Made by a program: the position numbers and the translations under genes. Under the pieces are notes generated by a model. The model did not search any database and was not told the DNA's origin. It saw nothing but the letters and a program-made list of their open reading frames with translations. A stretch of 64,000 nt of DNA from UBA7916 sp036121365. Its GTDB lineage: Bacteria; Pseudomonadota; Gammaproteobacteria; Comchoanobacterales; Comchoanobacteraceae. Of the stretch, positions 1-8,097 are shown piece by piece. How positions within the stretch are numbered: position 1 is the stretch's first letter; the number at the start of each line of letters is the position of its first letter. Where the stretch lies: NCBI GenBank assembly GCA_036121365.1, contig JAZAFR010000023.1, forward strand, positions 1 through 64,000, written 5' to 3'.

Positions 1-891
1 GATGACAGGATAGACATACTGGAGGGACTCAAAGAGGTATTTAGCAAGCATCCAGAATATATACCAAAGGGTATGAAATTAAAACTACAAGCTGGCGCCA
101 CTGACGTTTTAATGCGAGAGAATGAAAAATTTCCTACAGTAGCGCTATCTGGAACAGGTCCGATTCTCGATCAAAAAGAAGTACAAGAAATATACTCGGC
201 AGCTTGTGACCATGTTAACAGTTTGAAAGAGTCGATGAGAAAAGCCATCAATAAAAGAATTCGAACTTACACTGGCGCAGAAGAGCTCATAAACTGTCTT
301 GGTACAATATCTATTCCATTGTTTAAAAAAGGTTTTAGTCGAATATTAGAAAATTTTAACATGAAAGAGAGTGATGTAAGATCTAAATATATAGAAACAA
401 TAGAACAAAAATATAAAACAGTACAAGAACAAAAAGTACTTAAAAAAATTCAAATGTTGATAAAGAAAGCGAAGGCAAGAAAAAATAGTCCAATGCGAAT
501 ACTGGCATCGATTATAACAAAAACGGAAAATCAAGATAAAGCACATGATGAATTTATAAAAAATCTAGAAAATTTAGAAAAGGAATATAAGCAAATAAGT
601 GCAGAGGATGCCGTATTACTTCTAGCAGTAGGTGAAAAAAAAACCGCAAGTTCAAGTGGCCAGGTAACGAGTATATTGGAGAATTTATCAGAAGAAAAAT
701 ATAAAACAGTACTAGAAGATATAGCTATGCCAGAATCTAAAAAAGCCAATGAAGGTTTGTCTAAATGGAGAAATAGAGTAAAAAAAGTAATAGGCGATAC
801 ACTAAAACAACTCAAGAAGAATACAGGAGAAGAAAAGAATAAACCTACTGGTGTAAAGCAGAGAATAACCCCAGATAAGGGAGGTAGATAA
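1..891 (+). CDS. Hypothetical lysine-rich protein, 5'-partial
   Basis: The frame is open from the first base of the window, and codons 1-24 (DDRIDILEGLKEVF...) run without a stop into an ATG at 73. The gene therefore very probably starts upstream, and the ATG at 73 is likely internal; there is no Shine-Dalgarno before it. The visible 296 residues are very rich in Lys and Glu, mostly helical in appearance, with no signal peptide or membrane segment. The C-terminal tail is basic. I recognise no family. It may be a cytoplasmic coiled-coil or secreted effector-type protein, but nothing here proves it. Confidence 0.6.
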   Translation, partial: DDRIDILEGLKEVFSKHPEYIPKGMKLKLQAGATDVLMRENEKFPTVALSGTGPILDQKEVQEIYSAACDHVNSLKESMRKAINKRIRTYTGAEELINCLGTISIPLFKKGFSRILENFNMKESDVRSKYIETIEQKYKTVQEQKVLKKIQMLIKKAKARKNSPMRILASIITKTENQDKAHDEFIKNLENLEKEYKQISAEDAVLLLAVGEKKTASSSGQVTSILENLSEEKYKTVLEDIAMPESKKANEGLSKWRNRVKKVIGDTLKQLKKNTGEEKNKPTGVKQRITPDKGGR

Positions 892-901
892 ACCGCTGGG
901 A

Positions 902-930
902 TTGACATGGAAATAAGATTCAACTAATAT
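902..930 (+). promoter_or_regulatory. Predicted sigma-70 promoter
   Basis: A perfect -35 (TTGACA, 902-907) is followed after 17 bases by TAATAT (925-930, 4 of 6 matches). The predicted start near 937 leaves a leader of about 15 bases before the GTG at 953, so this would drive the membrane protein that follows. Confidence 0.5.
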
Positions 931-952
931 AATTTTTTATATATTTTTTGAT

Positions 953-1849
953 GTGAGCTTCTTTAAGAATTTTGGTAAATTTCTAAAAAAGTTGGGTCCA
1001 CTTGTGCCAATTGCCTCGTGGACATGCTATTTTATTCCAAATCTACTCTACGGGCATTGGCTGCTGTTTTTTTATGCTGCTTTTGTCTCGATGACATTTG
1101 GCATGTGTTTTCTGACTGAAAAATCACTAGAGAAAAAAATCGATCAAGGCAGATATCAAATGCTCATGACCGACAAGCAGAAGGTCCATAGTAAAATCTG
1201 GTTGGTGGTTGATGCGTTTTGTATTGGCCTCATGGCGTACAGTCTTTTAAACTTTTCAAGCATTTTGTTGTTTAGACTACCAACTGTCACTTTGGTCGAC
1301 TTAATCACCAATCGTGCAAAGGCAAACATATATACGGTAATGATATTGTTGTTTAGTGTGGGAATGAGCGTATTGAGATATCAACAAAAGAACGCATCGA
1401 GAATGTGGAAAGAAGAAGTATACAATTTGAAGTATATAAGGGGGATTGGTAGTCGCTTATTGATCTTCTATTTAAACTCAGATAAAAACAAGATACAAAC
1501 AAAAGTTCATGTGCTGACACGTTTGACTTGTGATTGTATGATTGTCTTTTATAATTTATTTTTTGTGGCATTGTCTTTGTTGATGTTGTTTTTTGGTGCT
1601 CAAATCAATGTCAATATTTTTCAAACATATTTCATTTGGAAAATGGTGGGATTGTCTTCACTGTGTACAGCAAAGATATCCTTAGCCAATCAAAAAGGAT
1701 CTGAAGACTACATGTACAATAAAATTGCTAAAATAGCAGATCTAAGCTGGGACACAGAAAAAAAAGAGTTCACAGAAAACGACATTCTTGGTTATGGTTC
1801 AGAGGGTCAAGATGGTGAAAGCTGGCTTTGTATGCCATTTCCCCTGTAG
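953..1849 (+). CDS. Polytopic membrane protein of unknown function
   Basis: 298 residues from a GTG start; the ATG two bases earlier is followed directly by TGA. Hydrophobic segments lie at about residues 14-35, 38-53, 83-112, 128-145 and 196-228, so it should sit in the inner membrane with about five or six passes. The last 70 residues are hydrophilic and Lys/Glu-rich. There is no clear Shine-Dalgarno, but a good promoter lies just upstream. I recognise no family. It stands between two other unknown genes on the same strand without overlap. Confidence 0.6.
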   Translation: MSFFKNFGKFLKKLGPLVPIASWTCYFIPNLLYGHWLLFFYAAFVSMTFGMCFLTEKSLEKKIDQGRYQMLMTDKQKVHSKIWLVVDAFCIGLMAYSLLNFSSILLFRLPTVTLVDLITNRAKANIYTVMILLFSVGMSVLRYQQKNASRMWKEEVYNLKYIRGIGSRLLIFYLNSDKNKIQTKVHVLTRLTCDCMIVFYNLFFVALSLLMLFFGAQINVNIFQTYFIWKMVGLSSLCTAKISLANQKGSEDYMYNKIAKIADLSWDTEKKEFTENDILGYGSEGQDGESWLCMPFPL

Positions 1850-1998
1850 TAAGATTTAAAAGAGACAAACTAAGCGTAAACTTTAACCTATAATATATAG
1901 ATTATTGAGTAATATTGGAATATACTAAATTTAAGATTATATTAAGAGTGTGGATGCGTACAATCAATAAGGTACAGGCCCTGTATGGATATCAAGCT

Positions 1999-2823
1999 AT
2001 GGGTAAGTTTTTATCTGTGATATTACTTGTGAGTTCAATCAATGCTCAAGAACTATCATTCAATCCACTCAAGATGAACTTTGAGTATGGGATGAATTAT
2101 TATTATTATAAAGAAATGATACTTAAGGATGAATCTGACTCCAAAGAAACATTTATGGAACTGACCAGTAGTCCAGTTTTACACACTTTCACGGCTGACG
2201 TTCGAAGATACTTCAACTATCGATGGAATAGTGAGATGTTAATCACGTTGACACTCGGTAATGTGAATTATAACAGTATGAGAACGGGTAGTGCGACGGG
2301 TGAGGACAATTTTATTTTAGCAATTGAAAATACAATGAATTATTGTGTCAATAACAATGTATGCACAAACTTTGGCTATGGATTTCGGTATTTGGACAAT
2401 GATTCAAATCAGTCTGTTACAACAACGGGAAGTTTTGGTTACGAGCGGGAAAACTATTTACATTTTTTACCCATCGGCCTAAAGTTCAATAAAAGAGTAG
2501 AAAATCCATATATAGAATGGTACCAAGTGAGAACAAAATATTATCATTTTCTAGATGGCAGACAAATCAGTCATTTCACAAGATTTGGATGTGAGTCAGA
2601 TTTAAAAAATAAGCAGAATAGCGGCTATGGAATCGAAGCGTCAATTCGACTCTATGATAAGAATAAGAAATGGTTTTACGGTGGACAAATGCAGTATTGG
2701 GACATTGAAGCAAGTGATAATATGCCAGTGAAATGTTTTGGGTCAGAAAGCTACGGCAGTGAGCCTGCCAATACCACGTTCATGGCTGGATTGATTGTGG
2801 GCTATCGATACTTACAATCTTAG
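1999..2823 (+). CDS. Secreted beta-barrel-like protein (putative outer membrane)
   Basis: The frame is open from a TTG at 1915, but the ATG at 1999 gives a clean signal peptide (MGKFLSVILLVSSINAQ, cleavage after AQ) and is preferred, giving 274 residues. The mature part alternates polar and aromatic residues (NYYYYKEM, FGYGFRYL, YLHFLPIGLKF, WFYGGQMQYW), as in outer-membrane beta-barrels, and ends in MAGLIVGYRYLQS. The terminal residue is not aromatic, so the usual barrel-insertion signal is imperfect. A perfect -10 (TATAAT, 1889-1894) lies upstream with no good -35. The family is not recognised. Confidence 0.6.
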   Translation: MGKFLSVILLVSSINAQELSFNPLKMNFEYGMNYYYYKEMILKDESDSKETFMELTSSPVLHTFTADVRRYFNYRWNSEMLITLTLGNVNYNSMRTGSATGEDNFILAIENTMNYCVNNNVCTNFGYGFRYLDNDSNQSVTTTGSFGYERENYLHFLPIGLKFNKRVENPYIEWYQVRTKYYHFLDGRQISHFTRFGCESDLKNKQNSGYGIEASIRLYDKNKKWFYGGQMQYWDIEASDNMPVKCFGSESYGSEPANTTFMAGLIVGYRYLQS

Positions 2824-2844
2824 TGGCATGACGGAATGGTGAAT

Positions 2845-3285
2845 TCATGGTTTTGACCGTCTGGCAACGAGACAAAGTGCATTGAATTTATCATTATTAC
2901 GCTCGTGCAATGCAAGTGTTGGCGGAGGGGGAGGCGGTAACAAGTCCACAGAGGCAACGGCAACAGTACAGGGAGAAACCGGTCGAGACTCGTAACTTCT
3001 ATACCCGTCTGCAAGTAAATTTGAAAAATTGTTTAGACTATTAAAAAAGCAATGGGCATTACTGTCTGATTGAGCGGTATGAAGTTTGGTTTGAATGAGT
3101 GAAACGATATAAGAAATCTTGAGCAATTGAGTTGTGTCGAGCTGAGCATTTTCGCACAGGTAGAAAAAATTAAGAGTGAAGTTGGGATAATCATGTTCAA
3201 GTTGATGAAAATGAGCATTCAACTTTTCAAAAGTTGCATACGGAGATACGTTGGAAAGTACGTCTATATATTGTTCTAAACTCAT
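2845..3285 (-). CDS. Small hypothetical protein with a proline run
   Basis: 146 residues from the ATG at 3285. The frame extends upstream to 3390, but that extension (WHFHKNLARKLFSLFF...) looks like read-through of untranslated DNA. The first 90 residues look helical; near residue 120 there is a run of seven prolines, and the tail is basic (LVARRSKP). There is no strong Shine-Dalgarno and no recognised family. It converges on the beta-barrel gene with only 21 bases between the stops. It could be a real small gene or a decaying one. Confidence 0.4.
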   Translation of the reverse strand: MSLEQYIDVLSNVSPYATFEKLNAHFHQLEHDYPNFTLNFFYLCENAQLDTTQLLKISYIVSLIQTKLHTAQSDSNAHCFFNSLNNFSNLLADGYRSYESRPVSPCTVAVASVDLLPPPPPPTLALHERNNDKFNALCLVARRSKP

Positions 3286-3657
3286 TTTAATACCATATTG
3301 AATAATAAAACAGAGTAGCTCATTTAAAATAAAAAATAAAGAAAAAAGCTTCCTTGCTAAATTTTTATGGAAATGCCATGTTAAATGCATAAATTTGTAT
3401 CCGATGGTTTCTCTTGTTTGCCCTAGATAATCACTTGTGTGTATGGATACAACACGAGACGCTCATTAATGACTTTTCATATGGTGATGCCTATGGTTAT
3501 AACAGGAGAATATACTTTTATAATGTGCTCGACAGTGTCGACTATGATAGAGTTGCCAATACCCAATGACTAACGACCGACAACGCAGTCTGTTTGACTT
3601 GACTATATTATTCAGGCAAGATGTTTGAGATTAAATTAATCTGAAGGTGATAAAAAT
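3286..3657. other. Intergenic region upstream of the ankyrin/U-box gene
   Basis: No convincing gene. It separates a leftward small ORF from the rightward ankyrin gene and should hold both promoters. A TTGACT box (3594-3599) has only a poor -10 (CAAGAT, 3617-3622) 17 bases on. The Shine-Dalgarno of the ankyrin gene (AAGGTG, about 3645) lies at its right end. Confidence 0.4.
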
Positions 3658-6600
3658 ATGCAGCTAGAATATCTTAGACAATTACTACGGAACTCAGAAA
3701 AAGAGTTAATCCCGCGCTTGAGTGCAGGAACAAGTGCCATGTTAACAAAATTTCTTCGTCAGCTCGAAGAAGGCGAGTGTGATGAAAATAACGAAGTGTT
3801 AGGCAAGATGTTAAGCGAAGCCTTAGAAGAAGGTCATACTCTTCATGACGAAATCAGCAACAATGAAAATATCGGAGTATTCGCTTTGATGACCGCTTTA
3901 CTGCACAAACAGGATTATGTAGTAGAACAATTGACTCCAGTAATCAATGTCAACGCCCGTGGTCCCAATGGCATAACCCCATTGATGATTGCATCACTCG
4001 CTAGCGACTCGCCCAACATCGTTCAAAAGCTGGTTGATGCCGGCGCAAATGTAAATGATACACTCCAAAATGGAACGACTGCCTTAATTCTAGCCTCTGC
4101 TTTTGGCGCTGAAGGCACTGTTGCTGCGCTAATCAAAGCAGAGGCAACTATAGAACAACAAGCAACCGTTGGTCTTATTGAAATTGACAAAATTCTTCAT
4201 TTTTTACCGCCTACAAGTGACGCCAATGAAGAAATGGCAAAGATATTGTTAAATAACGAGGACAACGCCCCTTCAAATCAAGGACACCTAACAGTATTAA
4301 TGACCGCCTCAATCTTGAATCCACCTGTGGTTAAACGATTGCTTGAAGCTGGCGCCCATATTGAAACACCAGGGATGTTAGGGCGAACAGCTTTAATGTT
4401 TGCCGCTGGTCAAGGCCATCTAGATACAGTGGACTTACTTCATAAGCACGGCGCCGCACTGACGCATCTTTTAGAAGATAGCAGGAATAGCTTAATTTTA
4501 GCAGCTCAAAACGGCCATCTGCCAGTAGTGAAGTTTCTGCACGCTCAAGGTTGCGATATACAACATGCATGCTGGAATGGCACAACACCCTTAATTGCAG
4601 CAACTGAAAAAAATCATGAAACAGTTGTACGTTTTTTACTTGAAAAAGGGGCGAATCCTAATGCAGTAATGCATCCCTCCAAAACAGCTCTAATGATTGC
4701 AGCAGAATGTGGTTATTCAAATATTGCAAAACTCCTAATTAAACACAATGCTGATATATTTGCATTGGAAGATCGTCTTGAATATTCCTCGGACGGGAAG
4801 AAAAATGCCTTTTTAATTGCTGCAGAGTCTGGCAATGATGCAGTACTTGAGTTATTGATTGAAGCAGGCGCATGTGAGCTACCCAATAGTATCGAAGATA
4901 AAGACTGCTTGATAAGACAACAGCTTAAAGACGCATACAAACTGGCACTTGAGAACGACCATTTTAAAATTGCTCTTAGGTTACTCGATGTAGGCGAGCC
5001 TAGAGCCATAAGTATAACCGATAATATCGCTGAAGAAGGCTATCCGTATCTGGATCATAAATATGCAAACTATACGATTTTAATGGTCGCATCTAAAAAC
5101 GGCAACCTTGACTGGGTAGAAGCCATACTCCAGCGCATTACTGAAAGATATCCTAGAATGAAGAGAACATTGCTAAACAATACTGATTCTCTAGGAAGGA
5201 ATGCCTTGTTGCTTGCAATAAGCGAAGGCCATGAATCTGTCGCTGAACTGCTGATTAATCATGGAGCAAATGTAAATGCTGCACTTCAAAATGCAACGAA
5301 AGCCTTAAATATTGACCAAATAAGTACACGACTGTGGAAAAACATTTCACTACTGACACACATATATCAAGTCGATGAACAAGAATGGTTGCAAATCTTT
5401 ATGGATGCCCCAAAAACTCTCTCTGATATGATTGAGCTTGCAGATAAAGGTAGTCCACAATTACTTGAAGCGTCAATTCCTATGCTGTCTAAACGAAATC
5501 TTTCCCCTCAACAGTGGCAGTCTGTCACCAATCTAGCTCCTATATTTACCTCTATTATTGCTGATATTGCAAGTAGAAGTAACGATCGCCCGCAGACATT
5601 AGAAGCTTTCGCCTCTCATATTCCCACGGGAATCGACATCGCCCAGGAGTTAAAATCCATCATCATAAAAACACCAGCAGCTATCGCTGATATTTATAAT
5701 CTTAGTAACAAGTTTCACCGTCGTCGATTACTTGACAGCTTAACTTCTCATCTTAGTGTGATAGACTTTAGCGCGGCTGAATTGAAAGAAATCATTATTC
5801 GAGCACCACATACCATGTCACTTATTATGAAAAGTAACACAGAGATGGAATACAAAAAAAACGATAAGGAAATGCGTGAGATATTTAAAAAATTACTTGA
5901 TTATCTAGTCTGTCATCTGCCTAGCATCAATCTCAGCTCAGCTGAGTGGAAAGAAATCATCATTCGATCACCATGTATCATCACAGATATTGTAAATGCA
6001 AACGGCCAAAATGCTGCGTTAAACCGAAAAAAACTTCTAAAAGCTGTTCGTCTTGATCAAGTCAGCTCAGATGAGTTGAAACATATTGTTAGTGAAGATG
6101 TATCCTTCATTCCTAGCATAGTAGCTCTTGCAGCTGAGAATCAAACACAACTCCTTCAAGATATTTCCCCCCATCTTGAGCAAATCAGCACACAAGAATG
6201 GGAAGATAGTATTCTAGAAGAACAGACCATCAGAAATATTTGTTCTGCTACTGTCGAAGGCCACCCTGAACTCCTCCAAGCACTGGCTCCTCATCTCAAT
6301 AAGATCAGAGATAGAAAACGAGTGCAATACATCCTTAATCAATGCCCAGAAACCATGCTCTATATCATATCTGTTGCGAAGTGTGGTTACGAAAATGAAT
6401 GGCCATCTGAAAGAGGCCATCTGGAATTACTTGCGACGTTTATGAGTCGTTACACAAATGAATTACCATCTGAGAGGGGCTATCTGCAATTACTTGAAAC
6501 ATTGATAAATTGTCTACCTAGGACAAATCTTAGTGAACAAGAAAGTAACAACGGCATAACAGCACTGATGCTCGCTACACTACACCCTGACTCATCTGCA

Positions 6601-7866
6601 ATCGTGCAAAGACTGCTTGCTGCAGGCGCAGATGTTAATGCTGCACACAAAAATGGAACGACAGCCTTGTTTCTAGCCTCCGCCTTAAATAAAGGCGATA
6701 CCGTAACGATATTAGCTAACGCAGGCGCATTGACTGAAGCTCGGGCAAAGATTGAACCAATGGGGGCGAGCTGGCTTTGTAGTGGGATAATAAATTCTTT
6801 TCGTCAAGAAAAAATATTACCCGATTTATTGTCAAGCAAGGACGCAAAAACTCGCTACGCCTATACCCCCTTGATGCTGGCAACATCTCTTGGCCACTCT
6901 AGATCAATCAGCGCACTACTTGATTCAGGCGCAGATGTTAATGCCGTCTCAGAACCCTATGAAGTGACGCCATTACTGATTGCCGTAGAAAAAAACCACA
7001 CAGATATAGTAACACTGCTGTGCGCTCGAGGCGCCAATACGGAAGCTAGATTCCACGGGATAGGCACAGATGTTATGAATGGAGGTCCAGCATTAAAAAT
7101 TAGTATTGGAAGTGGGAAAGACGATACTGCCAGAGCATTGATTAATGGTGGCGCCGATGTTAATGACTTTTCTAATGGGTGTTCAAATCTGATACTGGCT
7201 GTTGCTAAAAAAAATGAAGCCATTGTTACACTGCTTCTCAATGCAGGTGCTGACTTATTTCCAGTAGCAACCCATTGGGGACCACAAGGTGAAACTGCAC
7301 TCAGCCTTGCTTTAAAGGAAGATGGTCATAATATGAGCAGCATAACCAGACAACTTATTCATGCCTATTACGATCGTACCTTAGGTAATCGATGTAGCCG
7401 TCTTTTGCAGGAGGAACTGTGTCCTCTAACATATGAAGATATTGAAAAACCAGTATCAATCCGACGCTCTCAAAGTAAAGCAGTTTACGAAATGAGTACA
7501 CTCCTTAAATGGCTATCTAGAAGCAATACAAACCCAATGACCAATGAATGCATAACTCCCTTAACACAATATCCCAAGATGTCTGCTGAACGATTGACAT
7601 TTATTTTAGAAAATGTGTTTGAATACCCGATGAAAAGAATTGTTGATTTTACAGCAAAACTATGTCTGCGATTAAAAAGACTATACAGCGGTCGCAAAAA
7701 GTATCAAGAAAGGATATTGCAAGCAGCAATGCGCCGATACAAAGAACGCCCAGTTGTATTATTACAGCGTCGCTTTAGAGACAAGCAACTGTTGAAATCA
7801 ACTGAAGATCAATCTCATGAACAGCATACTGCTCATGCGCCAGGTAGGGGGCATTGCCATTCCTAG
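3658..7866 (+). CDS. Ankyrin-repeat / U-box-like protein (putative host-directed ubiquitin ligase)
   Basis: 1402 residues, ATG with AAGGTG about 8 bases upstream. Ankyrin repeats fill about residues 75-560 (GITPLMIASLASDSPNIVQKL, RTALMFAAGQGHLDTVDLL) and again about 963-1240. Between them, residues 573-960 hold about eight copies of a different 41-44-residue helical repeat. At 1255-1305 lies a U-box-like domain: CPLTYEDIEKPV, then VYEMSTLLKWL, then NPMTNECITPL, matching the U-box order (CPIT...DPV...Y.R..I..W....PxT...L). U-boxes recruit ubiquitin-charged E2 enzymes, and ankyrins bind protein targets. A basic tail follows with two IQ-like motifs. There is no signal peptide, so it would need a specialised secretion system. 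Its coding sequence looks less AT-rich than its neighbours, which may indicate transfer. Confidence 0.8.
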   Translation: MQLEYLRQLLRNSEKELIPRLSAGTSAMLTKFLRQLEEGECDENNEVLGKMLSEALEEGHTLHDEISNNENIGVFALMTALLHKQDYVVEQLTPVINVNARGPNGITPLMIASLASDSPNIVQKLVDAGANVNDTLQNGTTALILASAFGAEGTVAALIKAEATIEQQATVGLIEIDKILHFLPPTSDANEEMAKILLNNEDNAPSNQGHLTVLMTASILNPPVVKRLLEAGAHIETPGMLGRTALMFAAGQGHLDTVDLLHKHGAALTHLLEDSRNSLILAAQNGHLPVVKFLHAQGCDIQHACWNGTTPLIAATEKNHETVVRFLLEKGANPNAVMHPSKTALMIAAECGYSNIAKLLIKHNADIFALEDRLEYSSDGKKNAFLIAAESGNDAVLELLIEAGACELPNSIEDKDCLIRQQLKDAYKLALENDHFKIALRLLDVGEPRAISITDNIAEEGYPYLDHKYANYTILMVASKNGNLDWVEAILQRITERYPRMKRTLLNNTDSLGRNALLLAISEGHESVAELLINHGANVNAALQNATKALNIDQISTRLWKNISLLTHIYQVDEQEWLQIFMDAPKTLSDMIELADKGSPQLLEASIPMLSKRNLSPQQWQSVTNLAPIFTSIIADIASRSNDRPQTLEAFASHIPTGIDIAQELKSIIIKTPAAIADIYNLSNKFHRRRLLDSLTSHLSVIDFSAAELKEIIIRAPHTMSLIMKSNTEMEYKKNDKEMREIFKKLLDYLVCHLPSINLSSAEWKEIIIRSPCIITDIVNANGQNAALNRKKLLKAVRLDQVSSDELKHIVSEDVSFIPSIVALAAENQTQLLQDISPHLEQISTQEWEDSILEEQTIRNICSATVEGHPELLQALAPHLNKIRDRKRVQYILNQCPETMLYIISVAKCGYENEWPSERGHLELLATFMSRYTNELPSERGYLQLLETLINCLPRTNLSEQESNNGITALMLATLHPDSSAIVQRLLAAGADVNAAHKNGTTALFLASALNKGDTVTILANAGALTEARAKIEPMGASWLCSGIINSFRQEKILPDLLSSKDAKTRYAYTPLMLATSLGHSRSISALLDSGADVNAVSEPYEVTPLLIAVEKNHTDIVTLLCARGANTEARFHGIGTDVMNGGPALKISIGSGKDDTARALINGGADVNDFSNGCSNLILAVAKKNEAIVTLLLNAGADLFPVATHWGPQGETALSLALKEDGHNMSSITRQLIHAYYDRTLGNRCSRLLQEELCPLTYEDIEKPVSIRRSQSKAVYEMSTLLKWLSRSNTNPMTNECITPLTQYPKMSAERLTFILENVFEYPMKRIVDFTAKLCLRLKRLYSGRKKYQERILQAAMRRYKERPVVLLQRRFRDKQLLKSTEDQSHEQHTAHAPGRGHCHS
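5371..6540 (+). repeat. About eight degenerate 41-44-residue helical repeats inside the ankyrin/U-box gene
   Basis: Each copy starts with a Ser-x-x-Glu-Trp/Leu-Lys motif, then an Ile/Val-rich stretch ending in Ala/Ser-Pro, then xxIxxI, a polar turn, and LLxxLxxHLxxI. Clear copies start SPQQWQSV, SAAELKEIIIRAP, SSAEWKEIIIRSP, SSDELKHIV and STQEWEDSI. Two copies also match closely in DNA around 5789 and 5947, suggesting fairly recent duplication. The pattern is not ankyrin (no TPLHxA, no GADVN) and I do not recognise it as a named repeat. Confidence 0.65.
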
Positions 7867-8097
7867 ATAGAAACGAAAATGCCAAAGTAAAAGATCTCTG
7901 TACACGTATATAGATTCGGATGCTTTAAAAATTATGCCCCTAATTAAACCGCAACCGATAGGGACCTTGGAAAATATTTAGGTTGAAATCATTTGTGCAG
8001 GTGCATGAGATTTGACTCTGAATTTGGGTCTATAATGCAGGCAATATAACACGAAAGACTTGAGGTGAACTGATGACAAGAAAACATTCTTGAAGTG

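Noticed and set aside
1915..1998. TTG-initiated N-terminal extension of the beta-barrel protein
   Set aside because: It would bury the signal peptide behind 28 residues; the ATG at 1999 gives a normal secretory start.
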